64,000 nucleotides of DNA from Streptomyces humi (GCF_001005085.2 NZ_LBMU02000046.1:62001-126000), one strand, 5' to 3'. Positions 22,921 through 31,541 are shown, counted from the first letter of the stretch. Notes: generated by a model from the letters alone, not told the origin. Made by a program: numbers and translations.

Positions 22921-24161
22921 GACTTCCTCCTCACCCGGTCGAGTTCGGCCGACACCTTCCGGACGACCGCCCGCAGTTCGCTCTCCGGGTTCGCCCCGCC
23001 CCGGATGATCCGGCTCAGCGCGTCCTGATACGCGGTCTGGTCGGCCGGGGTCCACAACAGCGGCTGGGCGTAGCCGTGTTCGGTGGTGAGACGGACGGCG
23101 TCGGCGGCCGCGCCCGTCTTCAGCCTGTCGGCCTTCTTCGCCAGCGAGATGCGGGCGGGGATGTGGAAGCCGTAGGAGAGCGCGAAGTCCTCCTGGTAGT
23201 CAGTGCGTTCGATCCACAGCCACTTCACGAAGTCCTTGGCCGTGTCCCGGTGCCTGCTGCGGGCGCTGACGGCGGCCCCGTAAGCGCCGACGGGGACGGC
23301 GGCCGCGCCCGGCCCGTCCCCGGGGAACGGCAGCACCCCGAAGTCATCGCCCAGTTCCTGCTGCACCCGGGGCAGCGCCCACAGACCGGACCACTGCATG
23401 GCGGTCAGGCCCTGGAGGAAGGCGGACGGGTCCGACCAGTCGGCGGGGGCCCCGAGGAGCAGGGACCCGCCGGCGTACAACCGGTGGAGCCTGGCGAGGG
23501 TACGGGCCGCGGCCGGGTCGTCGAAGCCGACCTTGCCGTCATCGGTCACCAGCCGAAGTCCCGCCGCGTACAGCGGAGTTCCGCCGAGGACGCCGGCTCC
23601 CCCGTCATTGCCGAGGAAGAGCCCCTTGACCTTCTTCGTGGTCAGTCTCGCGGCGGCGTCGACCAGGGCGTCCAGGGTGTCCGGCGGCCTCACCCCGGCG
23701 TCGCTCAGCAGGCTCTTGCGGTAGTAGAGCAGCTGCGTGTCGATGACCTGCGGGATGCCCCAGATCCGCCCGGCGTACGTCTTCGGGGTGAGCGCGGCGG
23801 GATGGAAGTCGTCCCTGACGCCGTCCAGCAGGTCGGTGAGGTCGACGACCTGGCCGCCCTGGATCTGGTCGAGGGTGGGACTGCCCTCGAAGACGTCGGG
23901 ACCGGAGTCGGTGAGCAGCGCGGCGGCGGTCTGCTGGTCGTAGTTGCCGGGTCGCCACTGCACGCCGACCTTCGCCTTCGGGTACGCGGCGGCGTACCGT
24001 TCCACGGCCTGCTCGGTGCCCGTCTCGCCGTACTGGTGGTACCACTGCGACAGTCTCGGTCCCGCGCCGGCGTCGTCGCCCCGTCCGGTGTCGGACCCGC
24101 AGGCGGTGAGCAGTCCGGCGGCCGGCCCCGCGGCGAGCAGTGTCCTGCGGCTGATGGTCAT
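22917..24161 (-). CDS. extracellular solute-binding lipoprotein (sugar type)
   Basis: The 414-residue protein is a family 1 solute-binding protein. It starts MTISRRTLLAAGPAAGLLTACG: twin arginines followed by a lipobox (LTAC), so it is probably exported by Tat and lipidated. Core signs are ERYAAAYPKAKVGVQWRPGNYDQQTAAALLTDSGPDVFE, GRIWGIPQVIDTQLLYYRKSLLSDAG and AKDFVKWLWIERTDYQEDF. ATG 24161 has AGGAG 10 nt upstream. It heads an operon with the two permeases and probably the IclR-like regulator. The sugar is unknown. Confidence 0.92.
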   Translation of the reverse strand: MTISRRTLLAAGPAAGLLTACGSDTGRGDDAGAGPRLSQWYHQYGETGTEQAVERYAAAYPKAKVGVQWRPGNYDQQTAAALLTDSGPDVFEGSPTLDQIQGGQVVDLTDLLDGVRDDFHPAALTPKTYAGRIWGIPQVIDTQLLYYRKSLLSDAGVRPPDTLDALVDAAARLTTKKVKGLFLGNDGGAGVLGGTPLYAAGLRLVTDDGKVGFDDPAAARTLARLHRLYAGGSLLLGAPADWSDPSAFLQGLTAMQWSGLWALPRVQQELGDDFGVLPFPGDGPGAAAVPVGAYGAAVSARSRHRDTAKDFVKWLWIERTDYQEDFALSYGFHIPARISLAKKADRLKTGAAADAVRLTTEHGYAQPLLWTPADQTAYQDALSRIIRGGANPESELRAVVRKVSAELDRVRRKS

Positions 24162-24177
24162 GGTGCGTGCTCCTGAC

Positions 24178-24207
24178 GATTGTCGTTGCACGGCCCAACG
24201 ATCAATC
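24178..24207. promoter_or_regulatory. imperfect palindrome upstream of the sugar ABC operon
   Basis: GATTG-T-CGTTG (24178-24188) and CAACG-AT-CAATC (24196-24207) form an interrupted inverted repeat around a 7-bp centre, 17 bp upstream of the binding-protein ATG. It is a candidate operator for the IclR-like protein encoded at the end of the operon. Confidence 0.5.
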
Positions 24208-24290
24208 ATGGGGTGGGATCACGACGGGAGTGCGGTCTGTCCGAATCGAGAGGGCTGCCGCCTTCGCCGACGCCACCGTCCCGAGCCGAC

Positions 24291-24330
24291 CGGAGGAGTA
24301 CCGAGATGACCGGAGGACCACCGAGATGAC
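24291..24330 (+). repeat. 20-bp tandem duplication carrying ribosome-binding site and start
   Basis: Two 20-bp units, each with CGGAGGA, CCGAGATGAC and an ATG, differ at two positions. The first ATG (24306) opens a seven-codon frame (MTGGPPR) whose TGA overlaps the second ATG (24326) as ATGA, so ribosomes finishing the mini-frame would be placed on the start of the DUF427 gene. Confidence 0.7.
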
Positions 24331-25135
24331 CACGCACCCCACCCTCCGAGCGCTGCGGACCACCCCCGAAGGCCTCCTCTGGGAGCCCGGCGAACGCTGG
24401 GTGCGCGGCCGCAAGGGCGACGTCACGGTCGTCGACAGCCGCCGTCCCGTCCTGGTCTGGGAACCGGGCGTACCCGTCCCGCTCTACGCGTTCCCGCATT
24501 CGGACGTACGGCAGGACCTCCTGCGTCCGGCGGCGGACCCGCCGATCGGCACCCACACCGGCTCGCGGATCTTCTACGACCTCGACCTCGACGGCGAGCT
24601 GCTGGAGAACGCCGCCTGGACCTTCCCCGCCGCCGACCTGGCCGGGCACATCGCCTTCGAATGGTTCCGGCGCAGCGGCAGGGGCCTCGACCACTGGTAC
24701 GAGGAGGAGGAAGAGATCTTCGTCCACCCCCGTGACCCGCACAAACGGGTGGACGCCATCCGCAGCAGCCGCCATGTCCAGGTGTCGGCCGGTGGCACGG
24801 CCGTCGCCGACACCCACCGGCCCGTGCTGCTCTTCGAGACCGGTCTGCCCACGCGCTACTACATCCCGCGCGAGGACGTCCGCCTCGACCTGCTGGAAGC
24901 GACCGACCACCACACCGGCTGCCCCTACAAGGGAACCGCCGCGTACTGGTCCTTGCGGGGCGGGGCGGAGGTGCCGCCGAACCTGGTCTGGAGCTACCCG
25001 GACCCGCTGGCCGCGGTCGCCCCGATCAAGGACCTGCTCGCCTTCTACAACGAGGAGGTGGACATCACCGTCGACGGCGAGCCTCAGGAACGCCCGGTCA
25101 CCCACTTCAGCCGGACGTCCGGCCCGAGGACGTGA
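24326..25135 (+). CDS. tandem DUF427 protein
   Basis: The 269-residue protein holds two DUF427 domains. The first spans ~15-115 (WVRGRKGDVTVVDSRRPVLVWEPGVPVPLYAFPHSDVRQDLL, GSRIFYDLDLDGE, AWTFP). The second spans ~140-255 (IRSSRHVQVSAGGTAVADTHRPVLLFETGLPTRYYIPREDVRLDLLEAT, GTAAYWSLRGG, VWSYPDP, LLAFYNEEVDITVDG). DUF427 proteins have no firmly established function. The ATG at 24326 follows GGAGG at 9 nt. It is divergent from the sugar ABC operon and convergent with the PAS-SpoIIE gene. Confidence 0.9.
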   Translation: MTTHPTLRALRTTPEGLLWEPGERWVRGRKGDVTVVDSRRPVLVWEPGVPVPLYAFPHSDVRQDLLRPAADPPIGTHTGSRIFYDLDLDGELLENAAWTFPAADLAGHIAFEWFRRSGRGLDHWYEEEEEIFVHPRDPHKRVDAIRSSRHVQVSAGGTAVADTHRPVLLFETGLPTRYYIPREDVRLDLLEATDHHTGCPYKGTAAYWSLRGGAEVPPNLVWSYPDPLAAVAPIKDLLAFYNEEVDITVDGEPQERPVTHFSRTSGPRT

Positions 25136-25171
25136 CGGCGCGCGACGAGCGGCGCCGCCCACCGCACCTCC

Positions 25172-27133
25172 TCACAGCCGCAGGGTGAACCAGGTGGTCT
25201 TGCCCTCGTCCGTGGGCCGCACCCCCCAGCTGTCGGCGAGCGTCCGAACCAGCAGCAGGCCCCGGCCGGACTCCTCGTCCTCGGCGGCCTGACGGGGCCG
25301 GGGCAGCTGCGGGCTGCGGTCGCTGATCTCGACCGTGAGGTCGGTGGCGGTGCGGTGCAGATGGAGGCCGATGGGGCCCTCGCCGTGCTGGACGGCGTTG
25401 GTCAGGGTCTCCGACAGCAGCAGGAGCGCGTCGTCCGCGTCCGTGGCGCAGTCCCAGGCGGTGAGCGCCTTGTGCAGGAACGCCCGGCCCGCCGGCACCG
25501 AGGACGGGCAGGCCGGCAGATCGGTGGTCAGCACCGCCAGCGGCCCGGCCGGGAGCTGGGCCAGCAGCAGGGTGACGTCGTCGTTGTGGCTCTCGGCGTC
25601 GGGCAGCAGACTCGCCAGCACATGGTCGGCGGCGGTCTCCAGACACGGCGTGCCGGTGAAGAACTTCTCCAGGACGACGCTCAGTTCGGCGACCCGGCCC
25701 TCGATGTCACTGCCCGGGGTCTCGATCAGCCCGTCGGTGTAGAGCACGAGGGTCGCCCCGGGCGGGACGGCCGTACAGGACTGCTCGTAGAGGATGCCGC
25801 CCACTCCCAGCGGGGCGTTGACGGGCGAGTTCAGCATGCCGACCGTGCCGTCGGCGGCGCCCGCGACGAGTGTCGGCAGATGGCCGGCCGAACACACGGT
25901 CACCGTCCCGGAGTCGGGTGCGATGACCAGGTAGCAGCAGGTGACGAGCTGGTCGGGGACATCGAGGTCGGCCACGCACGAGTCCAGGGCCTGCATCAGC
26001 AGCCGGGGCTCCATCCCGGTCTTGGCCAGCGCGTGCGCCGCCGACCGCAACTGGCCCATGACGGCGGCGGCCTCCAGGCCACGGCCCATGACGTCCCCGA
26101 TGAGCACGCCCACCCGGTCGGCGCCCAGCGGTATCAGGTCGAACCAGTCGCCGCCCACCCCGGCCCCCTGGGTGGCGGGCCGGTAGCGGCTGGCGGTGGC
26201 CAGGCCCGGCAGCGCCGGCGGGGTGCCCATCAGGCTGCGCTGGAGCGTCAGGGCGATGTGCCGCTGCTGCTCGTACAGGGCGGTGAGCTCGGCCTCCGCG
26301 CGCTTGCGGTCACTGATGTCCCGGACGATGGCGCACGCTCCGACGACCCGCCCCCGGGTGTCCCGCGTCGGCCACAGGGTGACGTCCACGTCGAGCAGCG
26401 TGCCCGAGCCGGTCACGCGCAGCGTCTCGAAGTGCTCGACCTTCTCGCCCTTGCGCAGCCGGGCCAGCAACGCGTGGATGTCCCCGCGGAGTTCGGGTGG
26501 GGCGAGCATGGAGACGTGCCGCCCGATGGCCTCCTCGGCGGTGTAGCCGTAGAGGTCCTGGGCCGCCGCGTTCCAGTACGTGATGTACCCGTCGAGGGTC
26601 TTGGCGAGGATCGCGTCCTGGGAGGACTCGACGAGGGCGGCGAGTTCGTTGATCCGGGCCTCGGCGGCCTTGCGGTCGCTGACGTCGCGCACGGCGGCGG
26701 ACACCAGCAGCCCCTCCTCGGTCTCCATCGGGCTGAGGCTGATCTCGACCGGGAACTCGGTGCCGTCTCCCCGCAGTCCGTGCAGTTCCAGGCCGGCGCC
26801 CATCGGCCGGACCTGGCGGTTGGCCGAGTAGCCGCCCCGGTGCCGGGTGTGCTGGCTGCGGAAGCGGGTCGGTATCAGCAACTCCACCGGACGGCCCAGC
26901 AGTTCCTCGCGCCGGTAGCCGAAGAGCGCTTCTGTCTGCGCGTTGACGAGCTTGATGATGCCCGAGCCGTCGACGATGACCATCGCGTCCGGTGCGGCCT
27001 CCAGCAGCCCGCGGAAGCGTTCCTCCGCGGCGCCGTTCCCGCGCCCGGGCGCCCCCGAACGGCCGCACGAGCAGGGATGCGCCGACGGCGTGACGATCCC
27101 GCGCGTCCGTTCCCCTTCGATGGAGCCGGCCAT
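25172..27133 (-). CDS. PAS-PAS-SpoIIE phosphatase with HATPase domain
   Basis: The 653-residue protein has two PAS domains (~37-155, starting RFRGLLEAAPDAMVIVD; ~165-285, starting INELAALVESSQDAILAKTLDGYITYWN), a SpoIIE/PP2C phosphatase domain (~305-515: GGDWFDLIPLGADRVGVLIGDVMGRGLEAAAVMGQLR, CYLVIAPDSGTVTVCSAGHLPTL, LVLYTDGLIET, DDVTLLLAQ) and an anti-sigma-type HATPase at the end (LLLSETLTNAVQHGEG, LPRPRQAAEDEESGRGLLLVRTLADSWGV). Such proteins set alternative sigma factors or anti-sigma antagonists in response to signals sensed by PAS. The CSCGRSG near residue 22 could bind metal. ATG 27133 fits domain boundaries. The STAS protein at 38.9 kb is a possible partner (inference). Confidence 0.9.
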   Translation of the reverse strand: MAGSIEGERTRGIVTPSAHPCSCGRSGAPGRGNGAAEERFRGLLEAAPDAMVIVDGSGIIKLVNAQTEALFGYRREELLGRPVELLIPTRFRSQHTRHRGGYSANRQVRPMGAGLELHGLRGDGTEFPVEISLSPMETEEGLLVSAAVRDVSDRKAAEARINELAALVESSQDAILAKTLDGYITYWNAAAQDLYGYTAEEAIGRHVSMLAPPELRGDIHALLARLRKGEKVEHFETLRVTGSGTLLDVDVTLWPTRDTRGRVVGACAIVRDISDRKRAEAELTALYEQQRHIALTLQRSLMGTPPALPGLATASRYRPATQGAGVGGDWFDLIPLGADRVGVLIGDVMGRGLEAAAVMGQLRSAAHALAKTGMEPRLLMQALDSCVADLDVPDQLVTCCYLVIAPDSGTVTVCSAGHLPTLVAGAADGTVGMLNSPVNAPLGVGGILYEQSCTAVPPGATLVLYTDGLIETPGSDIEGRVAELSVVLEKFFTGTPCLETAADHVLASLLPDAESHNDDVTLLLAQLPAGPLAVLTTDLPACPSSVPAGRAFLHKALTAWDCATDADDALLLLSETLTNAVQHGEGPIGLHLHRTATDLTVEISDRSPQLPRPRQAAEDEESGRGLLLVRTLADSWGVRPTDEGKTTWFTLRL

Positions 27134-27363
27134 GTCCGCCCCACCCCTTTCCCGCCTGTGAATGCGGTAATCCCAGCGCGTTCGGCGCGCTCGGGGGAGG
27201 AGAAGTCGTTTACTGGCCGTGACCGGCCGAACCTGTCTGGTGCGGCGCACTGGTTGGCCGTTCCGTGAGCGTGACCTGTGAGTCGCCGCCGGGAGTGCGG
27301 TCGCCGAGAATGGAGGCACGAGCGACGAAGAACCTCACCCGCGCACGGAGGGGGAGGGAGACC

Positions 27364-28389
27364 ATGAAGGTAGGGGTACTGACCGGTGGCGGTGACTGTC
27401 CCGGTCTGAACGCCGTGATCCGCAGCGTCGTCCGCAAGGGCGTCCAGGAGTACGGCTTCGAGTTCGCAGGTTTCCGGGACGGCTGGCTCGGCGTGATCCA
27501 GGGCCGGGTGGTGCCGCTGGGCGTTCCCGAGGTACGGGGCATCCTGCCACGCGGCGGCACCATTCTCGGGTCGTCCCGCACCAACCCGTTCAAGCACGAG
27601 GACGGTGTCGCCCGGATCCGGGAGACCCTTGCCGGGCACGGTGTCGACGCGCTCGTCGCGATCGGCGGCGAGGACACGCTGGGCGCGGCGGCGGAGCTGG
27701 GGCGGCAGGGGATCCGGATCGTCGGCGTGCCGAAGACGATCGACAACGACGTGCCCGGTACCGACTACACCTTCGGTTTCGACACGGCGGTGGGTATCGC
27801 GACGGAGGCCATCGACCGTCTGCACACCACCGCCGAGTCGCACATGCGCACCCTGGTGGTGGAGGTGATGGGCCGGCACTCCGGATGGATCGCCCTGCAC
27901 GCGGGTGTCGCGGGCGGTGCCAACGTGATCCTCGTCCCGGAACGGCCGTTCGACATCGACCAGGTGTGCGCGTGGGTGAAGAGCCGCTTCGAGTTCCACT
28001 ACGCGCCGATCGTCGTCACCGCCGAGGGGGCCGTGCCCAAGGAGGGGCAGATGGTCCTGAAGGACCGGTCGCTGGACGAGTACGGCCATGTGCGGCTGTC
28101 CGGGATCGGGGAGTGGCTGGCCAGGGAGATCTCGCGGCGCACCGGCACGGACGCCCGTACGACGGTGCTCGGTCACGTCCAGCGCGGCGGCACCCCGAGC
28201 GCCTTCGACCGGTGGCTGGCCACGCGCTTCGGACTGCACGCCGTCGACGCCGTCAAGGACGGCGCCTTCGGGACCATGGTCGCCCTCAGCGGCACCAGAA
28301 TCGTACGGGTCCCGATCCCGGGCACCGAGGCCAGGACCAAGCTGGTCGATCCGGCGCTGTACGACGAGTTCGGGGTGTTCTTCGGCTAG
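27364..28389 (+). CDS. pfkA: 6-phosphofructokinase
   Basis: The 341-residue protein phosphorylates fructose 6-phosphate in glycolysis. It has the actinobacterial PFK signatures MKVGVLTGGGDCPGLNAVIR, ILPRGGTILGSSRTNPF, GGEDTLGAAAEL, GVPKTIDNDVPGTDYTFGFDTAVGIA, VMGRHSGWIALHAG and GHVQRGGTPSAFDRWLATR. Streptomyces usually have several pfkA paralogues. The GGED and PKTIDND motifs are those linked elsewhere with PPi use, yet actinobacterial enzymes with them can use ATP, so the donor is open. ATG 27364 has GGGAGGGAG upstream. It opens the stress island; no DosR-like box was found in its 230-bp promoter gap. Confidence 0.95.
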   Translation: MKVGVLTGGGDCPGLNAVIRSVVRKGVQEYGFEFAGFRDGWLGVIQGRVVPLGVPEVRGILPRGGTILGSSRTNPFKHEDGVARIRETLAGHGVDALVAIGGEDTLGAAAELGRQGIRIVGVPKTIDNDVPGTDYTFGFDTAVGIATEAIDRLHTTAESHMRTLVVEVMGRHSGWIALHAGVAGGANVILVPERPFDIDQVCAWVKSRFEFHYAPIVVTAEGAVPKEGQMVLKDRSLDEYGHVRLSGIGEWLAREISRRTGTDARTTVLGHVQRGGTPSAFDRWLATRFGLHAVDAVKDGAFGTMVALSGTRIVRVPIPGTEARTKLVDPALYDEFGVFFG

Positions 28390-28465
28390 GGCGTGCTGCG
28401 AAAGTCCCGCCTGCCTCACGACGCGACACGCCCTCGCGGTGTGGCCCTTCCGGGGTGCCGGCGGC

Positions 28466-29344
28466 TCAGCCGCCGTACGGTACGACCGCCAGCGGGCGGG
28501 CGGTGTGGTGCAGTACCGCGTGCGTGACCGGACCCAGCCGGTCCCGGCCGCCGCCCCGGCCCACGACCAGCAGGTCGGCTCCCCGGGACGCGTTCAGAAG
28601 GGCCTCCGCGGGATGGAGCAGGACGACGTCCGCGCGGACCGTCACCTCCGGGTACTTCTCCTGCCGGGTGCGCAGGGCGTCGGACAGCCGCAGGACCTCC
28701 TCGTCCTCCCAGGCGGCCCGGTCCTCCGAGGCCACGAACAGGGTCCGGGGCGACACGGCCGCGGCGGGCAGGGCCCACGCCCGCACCGCCCGGAGCACCG
28801 CGCCGCGCGACCGGGCCGCCCCGAACGCGAAGTCCGCCACCCCGTCGGCCGGGCGGTGCGCGTCGAGACCCAGCACGACCCGCGGAACGGCGTCCACCGG
28901 GCGTACGCCGTTGCCGGGGGCGCCCGGCCGCGGTCCGGGCACCACGACGACGGGAAGGCCGGCCGCGGCCGCCACCCGAAGGGCCACCGAGCCCACCGCG
29001 AGGCCGTCGAAGCCGCCCGAGCCCCTGGCACCGACCACGAGCAGCCCGCAACCGTGCGCGGCCGACAGAAGGGCCTCGGCCGGGTCCTCGGCGCGCTGCT
29101 CAGCCGCCGTCCGCAGAGCCGGATGGCGGACCGAGAGGTCGGCGATCACCTCCTGGACGATGCGTTCGCCCACCTGGCGCAGCGTCTCCTCGGCCTGGCG
29201 GGGGACCACGTCGCCGGGAAGGGGCGGAGCGGCGTGCAGGACGTGCAGCGGGACGTCCCGCAGCACCGCTTCCCGCGCCGCCCACTCGGCCGCGGCGAGA
29301 CTGTGCGCGGATCCGTCGACACCGGTCAGCACGGGGTGGCTCAT
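28466..29344 (-). CDS. universal stress protein, tandem UspA domains
   Basis: The 292-residue protein has two UspA domains. The first (~1-140) has VLTGVDGSAHSLAAAEWAAREAV and the ATP-binding end VVGARGSGGFDGLAVGSVALRVAAAAGLPVVVVPG; the second (~150-292) ends VVGRGGGRDRLGPVTHAVLHHTARPLAVVP. Such proteins bind nucleotides and are made under starvation, low oxygen or redox stress. The start is ambiguous: a perfect 39-bp tandem duplication (29322-29399) gives two copies of ribosome-binding site plus ATG, in frame, at 29344 and 29383; the inner one matches the usual start of UspA, the outer adds 13 residues. It is convergent with pfkA. Confidence 0.9.
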   Translation of the reverse strand: MSHPVLTGVDGSAHSLAAAEWAAREAVLRDVPLHVLHAAPPLPGDVVPRQAEETLRQVGERIVQEVIADLSVRHPALRTAAEQRAEDPAEALLSAAHGCGLLVVGARGSGGFDGLAVGSVALRVAAAAGLPVVVVPGPRPGAPGNGVRPVDAVPRVVLGLDAHRPADGVADFAFGAARSRGAVLRAVRAWALPAAAVSPRTLFVASEDRAAWEDEEVLRLSDALRTRQEKYPEVTVRADVVLLHPAEALLNASRGADLLVVGRGGGRDRLGPVTHAVLHHTARPLAVVPYGG

Positions 29345-29399
29345 CACGCCCTCCTCGGCCCCGGTCAGCACGGGGTGGCTCATCACGCCCTCCTCGGCC
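29322..29399 (-). repeat. perfect 39-bp tandem duplication of a start region
   Basis: Copies at 29322-29360 and 29361-29399 are identical, each holding GAGGAGG, the ATG and the first codons of the universal stress gene. Because 39 is a multiple of three, both starts are in frame. It looks recent. Confidence 0.9.
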
Positions 29400-29513
29400 C
29401 CGGTCCCCGTTCACTCACGTGCTCTGCTCCTTCACTCTTCCACGGCGGCCCCGGTACGGCCCCGCAGGCGAGGTACCGCGGCCCGCCGCGAGCAGGGCCG
29501 CGGGCCGCCACCG

Positions 29514-30215
29514 TCACCTCGGCGGATGGCCACCGGACCCCGGCTGTTCGAGGTGGGAGGCGAGGACCGCGGCCTGGACGCGGCGCTGGACGCCCAGCTT
29601 GGCGAGCAGGCGGGAGATGTGGTTCTTGACGGTCTTCTCGGAGAGGTAGAGCTTCTTGCCGATCTCGCGGTTCGTGAGGCCGTCCCCGATGAGGGTGAGG
29701 ATGTCGCGCTCGCGGGGGGACAGGCCCGCGAGCTCGGCCGGCAGGGCGGGCGTCTCGGCGGGGTCGGCGCGCAGCGATCGCATCAGGCGGGCGGTGGTCG
29801 CGGGGTCGAGCATGGACTGGCCGGAGGCGACGGTACGCACCGCGGAGACCAGGTCGGAGCCCTTGATCTGCTTGAGGACGTAGCCGGAGGCCCCGGCCAT
29901 GATCGCGTCGAGCAGGGCCTCCTCGTCGTCGAAGGAGGTGAGCATGAGGCAGGCCAGGCCGGGCATCTGGTCGCGCAGTTCCCGGCAGACGGTGATGCCG
30001 TCGCCGTCGGGCAGGCGGACGTCGAGGACGGCGACGTGCGGGCGCAGCGCCGGGCCGCGGGCGAGGGCGTGCTGGACCGTGCCGGCGTCGCCCACCACCG
30101 AGATGTCGGGCTCCGCGTCCAGGAGGTCCGTCAGGCCACGCCGGACCACCTCGTGGTCGTCCAGCAGGAACACCCGGATCGGGTCCTGTTCCGTGAAGGT
30201 GCGTGACTGCGTCAT
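29514..30215 (-). CDS. NarL/DevR-type response regulator (OsdR-like)
   Basis: The 233-residue protein has a receiver domain (~12-130) with the acidic pair in VFLLDDHEVVRRGL, phospho-acceptor Asp in VAVLDVRLPDGDG, the Ser/Thr in MLTSFDDEEALLDAI and Lys in GYVLKQIKGSDL. The C-terminal LuxR HTH (~165-225) reads LSPRERDILTLIGDGLTNREIGKKLYLSEKTVKNHISRLLAKLGVQRRVQAAV. It closely resembles DevR/DosR of mycobacteria and OsdR (SCO0204) of Streptomyces coelicolor, regulators of hypoxia/dormancy genes. The neighbouring stress genes are the kinds controlled by those proteins. No sensor kinase gene lies in the window, so its partner must be elsewhere. Confidence 0.9.
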   Translation of the reverse strand: MTQSRTFTEQDPIRVFLLDDHEVVRRGLTDLLDAEPDISVVGDAGTVQHALARGPALRPHVAVLDVRLPDGDGITVCRELRDQMPGLACLMLTSFDDEEALLDAIMAGASGYVLKQIKGSDLVSAVRTVASGQSMLDPATTARLMRSLRADPAETPALPAELAGLSPRERDILTLIGDGLTNREIGKKLYLSEKTVKNHISRLLAKLGVQRRVQAAVLASHLEQPGSGGHPPR

Positions 30216-30299
30216 GACGACCTCTCGTCCTCGCCGGGTGCCGCGGGACGGACCGCCGACCGCCCCGGGCCGATCATCGCGCCGCAGGGGCGGGGCACG

Positions 30300-30995
30300 C
30301 TAGGGCCGTCCGGCCCCACTCGCGGGTTCCGCGGCGGGCGCGGGCGCCGTGTTCGGGGACAGGCCGAAGTCCACGTCCACCACGCCCTCGACGGCCCTCA
30401 CCAGCCGGGCCGCCACAGGCACCAGGGACGTGTCCGGGATCCGGCCCGCGAGCGTCACGACCCCGTCGTGGACGTCCACGCGCAGCGCCGAGCCGCAGAA
30501 CGGGAACAACTGCGACACGATGTCCCGCCGGACCTCCTCGGCGATCTCCTCGTCGTCGCGCAGGAAGACCTTGAGCAGGTCGGCGCGGCTCACCACGCCC
30601 TGGAGGACGCCCACGGCGTCGGCCACCGGCAGGCGCTTCACCCTGGACCGTGCCATGATCCGCGCGGCCTGCGCGAGAGTCGCGTCCGCGTGGACGGTGA
30701 CCGCGGGCGAGGTCATCAGCTCGCCCGCGGTCAGGGCACCTGCCCTCTCGGCCGGGCCGTGGAGCCGGGGCGGCTGCGCGGACCCGTCCTGGTCGCCGTC
30801 CCGGAACTCCTCCTCGTGCAGCAGGTCCGCCTCGGAGACGACGCCGACGACCCGGCCCTCGCCCTCGACCACGGGCAGGGCGCTGATCCGCCAGTCCCGC
30901 ATGAGCCGCACGAGCTCCTTGAAGGGCGCCTCGCGTCCGACGCTCACGACGGTCGTCGTCATGACGTCGCTGACGGTGTGCGGCGTGCCGTGCAT
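30300..30995 (-). CDS. CBS-CBS-BON protein
   Basis: The 231-residue protein has two CBS domains (~8-65: DVMTTTVVSVGREAPFKELVRLMRDWRISALPVVEGEGRVVGVVSEADLL; ~95-150: ELMTSPAVTVHADATLAQAARIMARSRVKRLPVADAVGVLQGVVSRADLLKVFLR) and a BON domain (~155-215: VRVDVHDGVVTLAGRIPDT-type, then VEGVVDVDFGL). CBS pairs bind adenine nucleotides; BON is thought to contact membranes. Two paralogues lie at 34749 and 36351. It begins 14 bp after the cNMP-binding protein gene and should share its transcript. GGAGGTGG lies ahead of ATG 30995. Confidence 0.92.
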   Translation of the reverse strand: MHGTPHTVSDVMTTTVVSVGREAPFKELVRLMRDWRISALPVVEGEGRVVGVVSEADLLHEEEFRDGDQDGSAQPPRLHGPAERAGALTAGELMTSPAVTVHADATLAQAARIMARSRVKRLPVADAVGVLQGVVSRADLLKVFLRDDEEIAEEVRRDIVSQLFPFCGSALRVDVHDGVVTLAGRIPDTSLVPVAARLVRAVEGVVDVDFGLSPNTAPAPAAEPASGAGRP

Positions 30996-31009
30996 GGGGT
31001 CCACCTCCG

Positions 31010-31474
31010 TCAGTTGTTCGAGCCGGCGCCGTACGGGGCGTACAGGTCGAGCAGTCGGGTACGGGCCGCGCGCAGCCGGTGGGCCAGTACCCCGCCCACC
31101 CACTGGTCGACGGCGTTCGCCAGCGCCGGGTCGTCCCGGCACAGGGACCTGACGGCCTCCGCGTCGAACTGCCAGGCCCGCACCGGGGTCGTCGCCTCGG
31201 CGCCCAGTTGCCACACGTGCGGGCCGAACAGCCAGGACCAGCCGACCAGTTCGTTGGGGCCCAGGTTCTCGATGACGGCCGCCCGGCGGCCGGGCACATG
31301 CAGGTCCAGCTCGACCCGGCCGGTGCGGATGATCCAGAACCGGTCGGCGCGGCCCCCCTCGTCGAAGAGCCGGACCCCGGGGGCGAAGGACACCTCCCGA
31401 GCCGTCCCCGTCAGCCGCTCCCGGTACGGGGCCGGGAGCGCGCGCAGCACGCTGAGGGTCGGTGATGCGTTCAT
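31010..31474 (-). CDS. stand-alone cyclic-nucleotide-binding (Crp-like) protein without HTH
   Basis: The 154-residue protein is a single cNMP-binding fold: LSVLRALPAPYRERLTGTAREVSFAPGVRLFDEGGRADRFWIIRTGRVELDLHVPGRRAAVIENLGPNELVGWSWLFGPH. It lacks any DNA-binding domain, since only ~40 residues of helix follow. It may sense a ligand and act through a partner. The phosphate-binding segment is degenerate. ATG 31474 has GGGAGG upstream; an in-frame upstream GTG-type extension to 31573 has no supporting domain. It is divergent from a universal stress gene across a region with two DosR-like boxes. Confidence 0.85.
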   Translation of the reverse strand: MNASPTLSVLRALPAPYRERLTGTAREVSFAPGVRLFDEGGRADRFWIIRTGRVELDLHVPGRRAAVIENLGPNELVGWSWLFGPHVWQLGAEATTPVRAWQFDAEAVRSLCRDDPALANAVDQWVGGVLAHRLRAARTRLLDLYAPYGAGSNN

Positions 31475-31541
31475 GGCGGCCTCCCGGCACAGGCGTACGT
31501 GGTCCTGGTGCCAGCGTGTGCCGCCGGCCGCGGTCCCGCCA

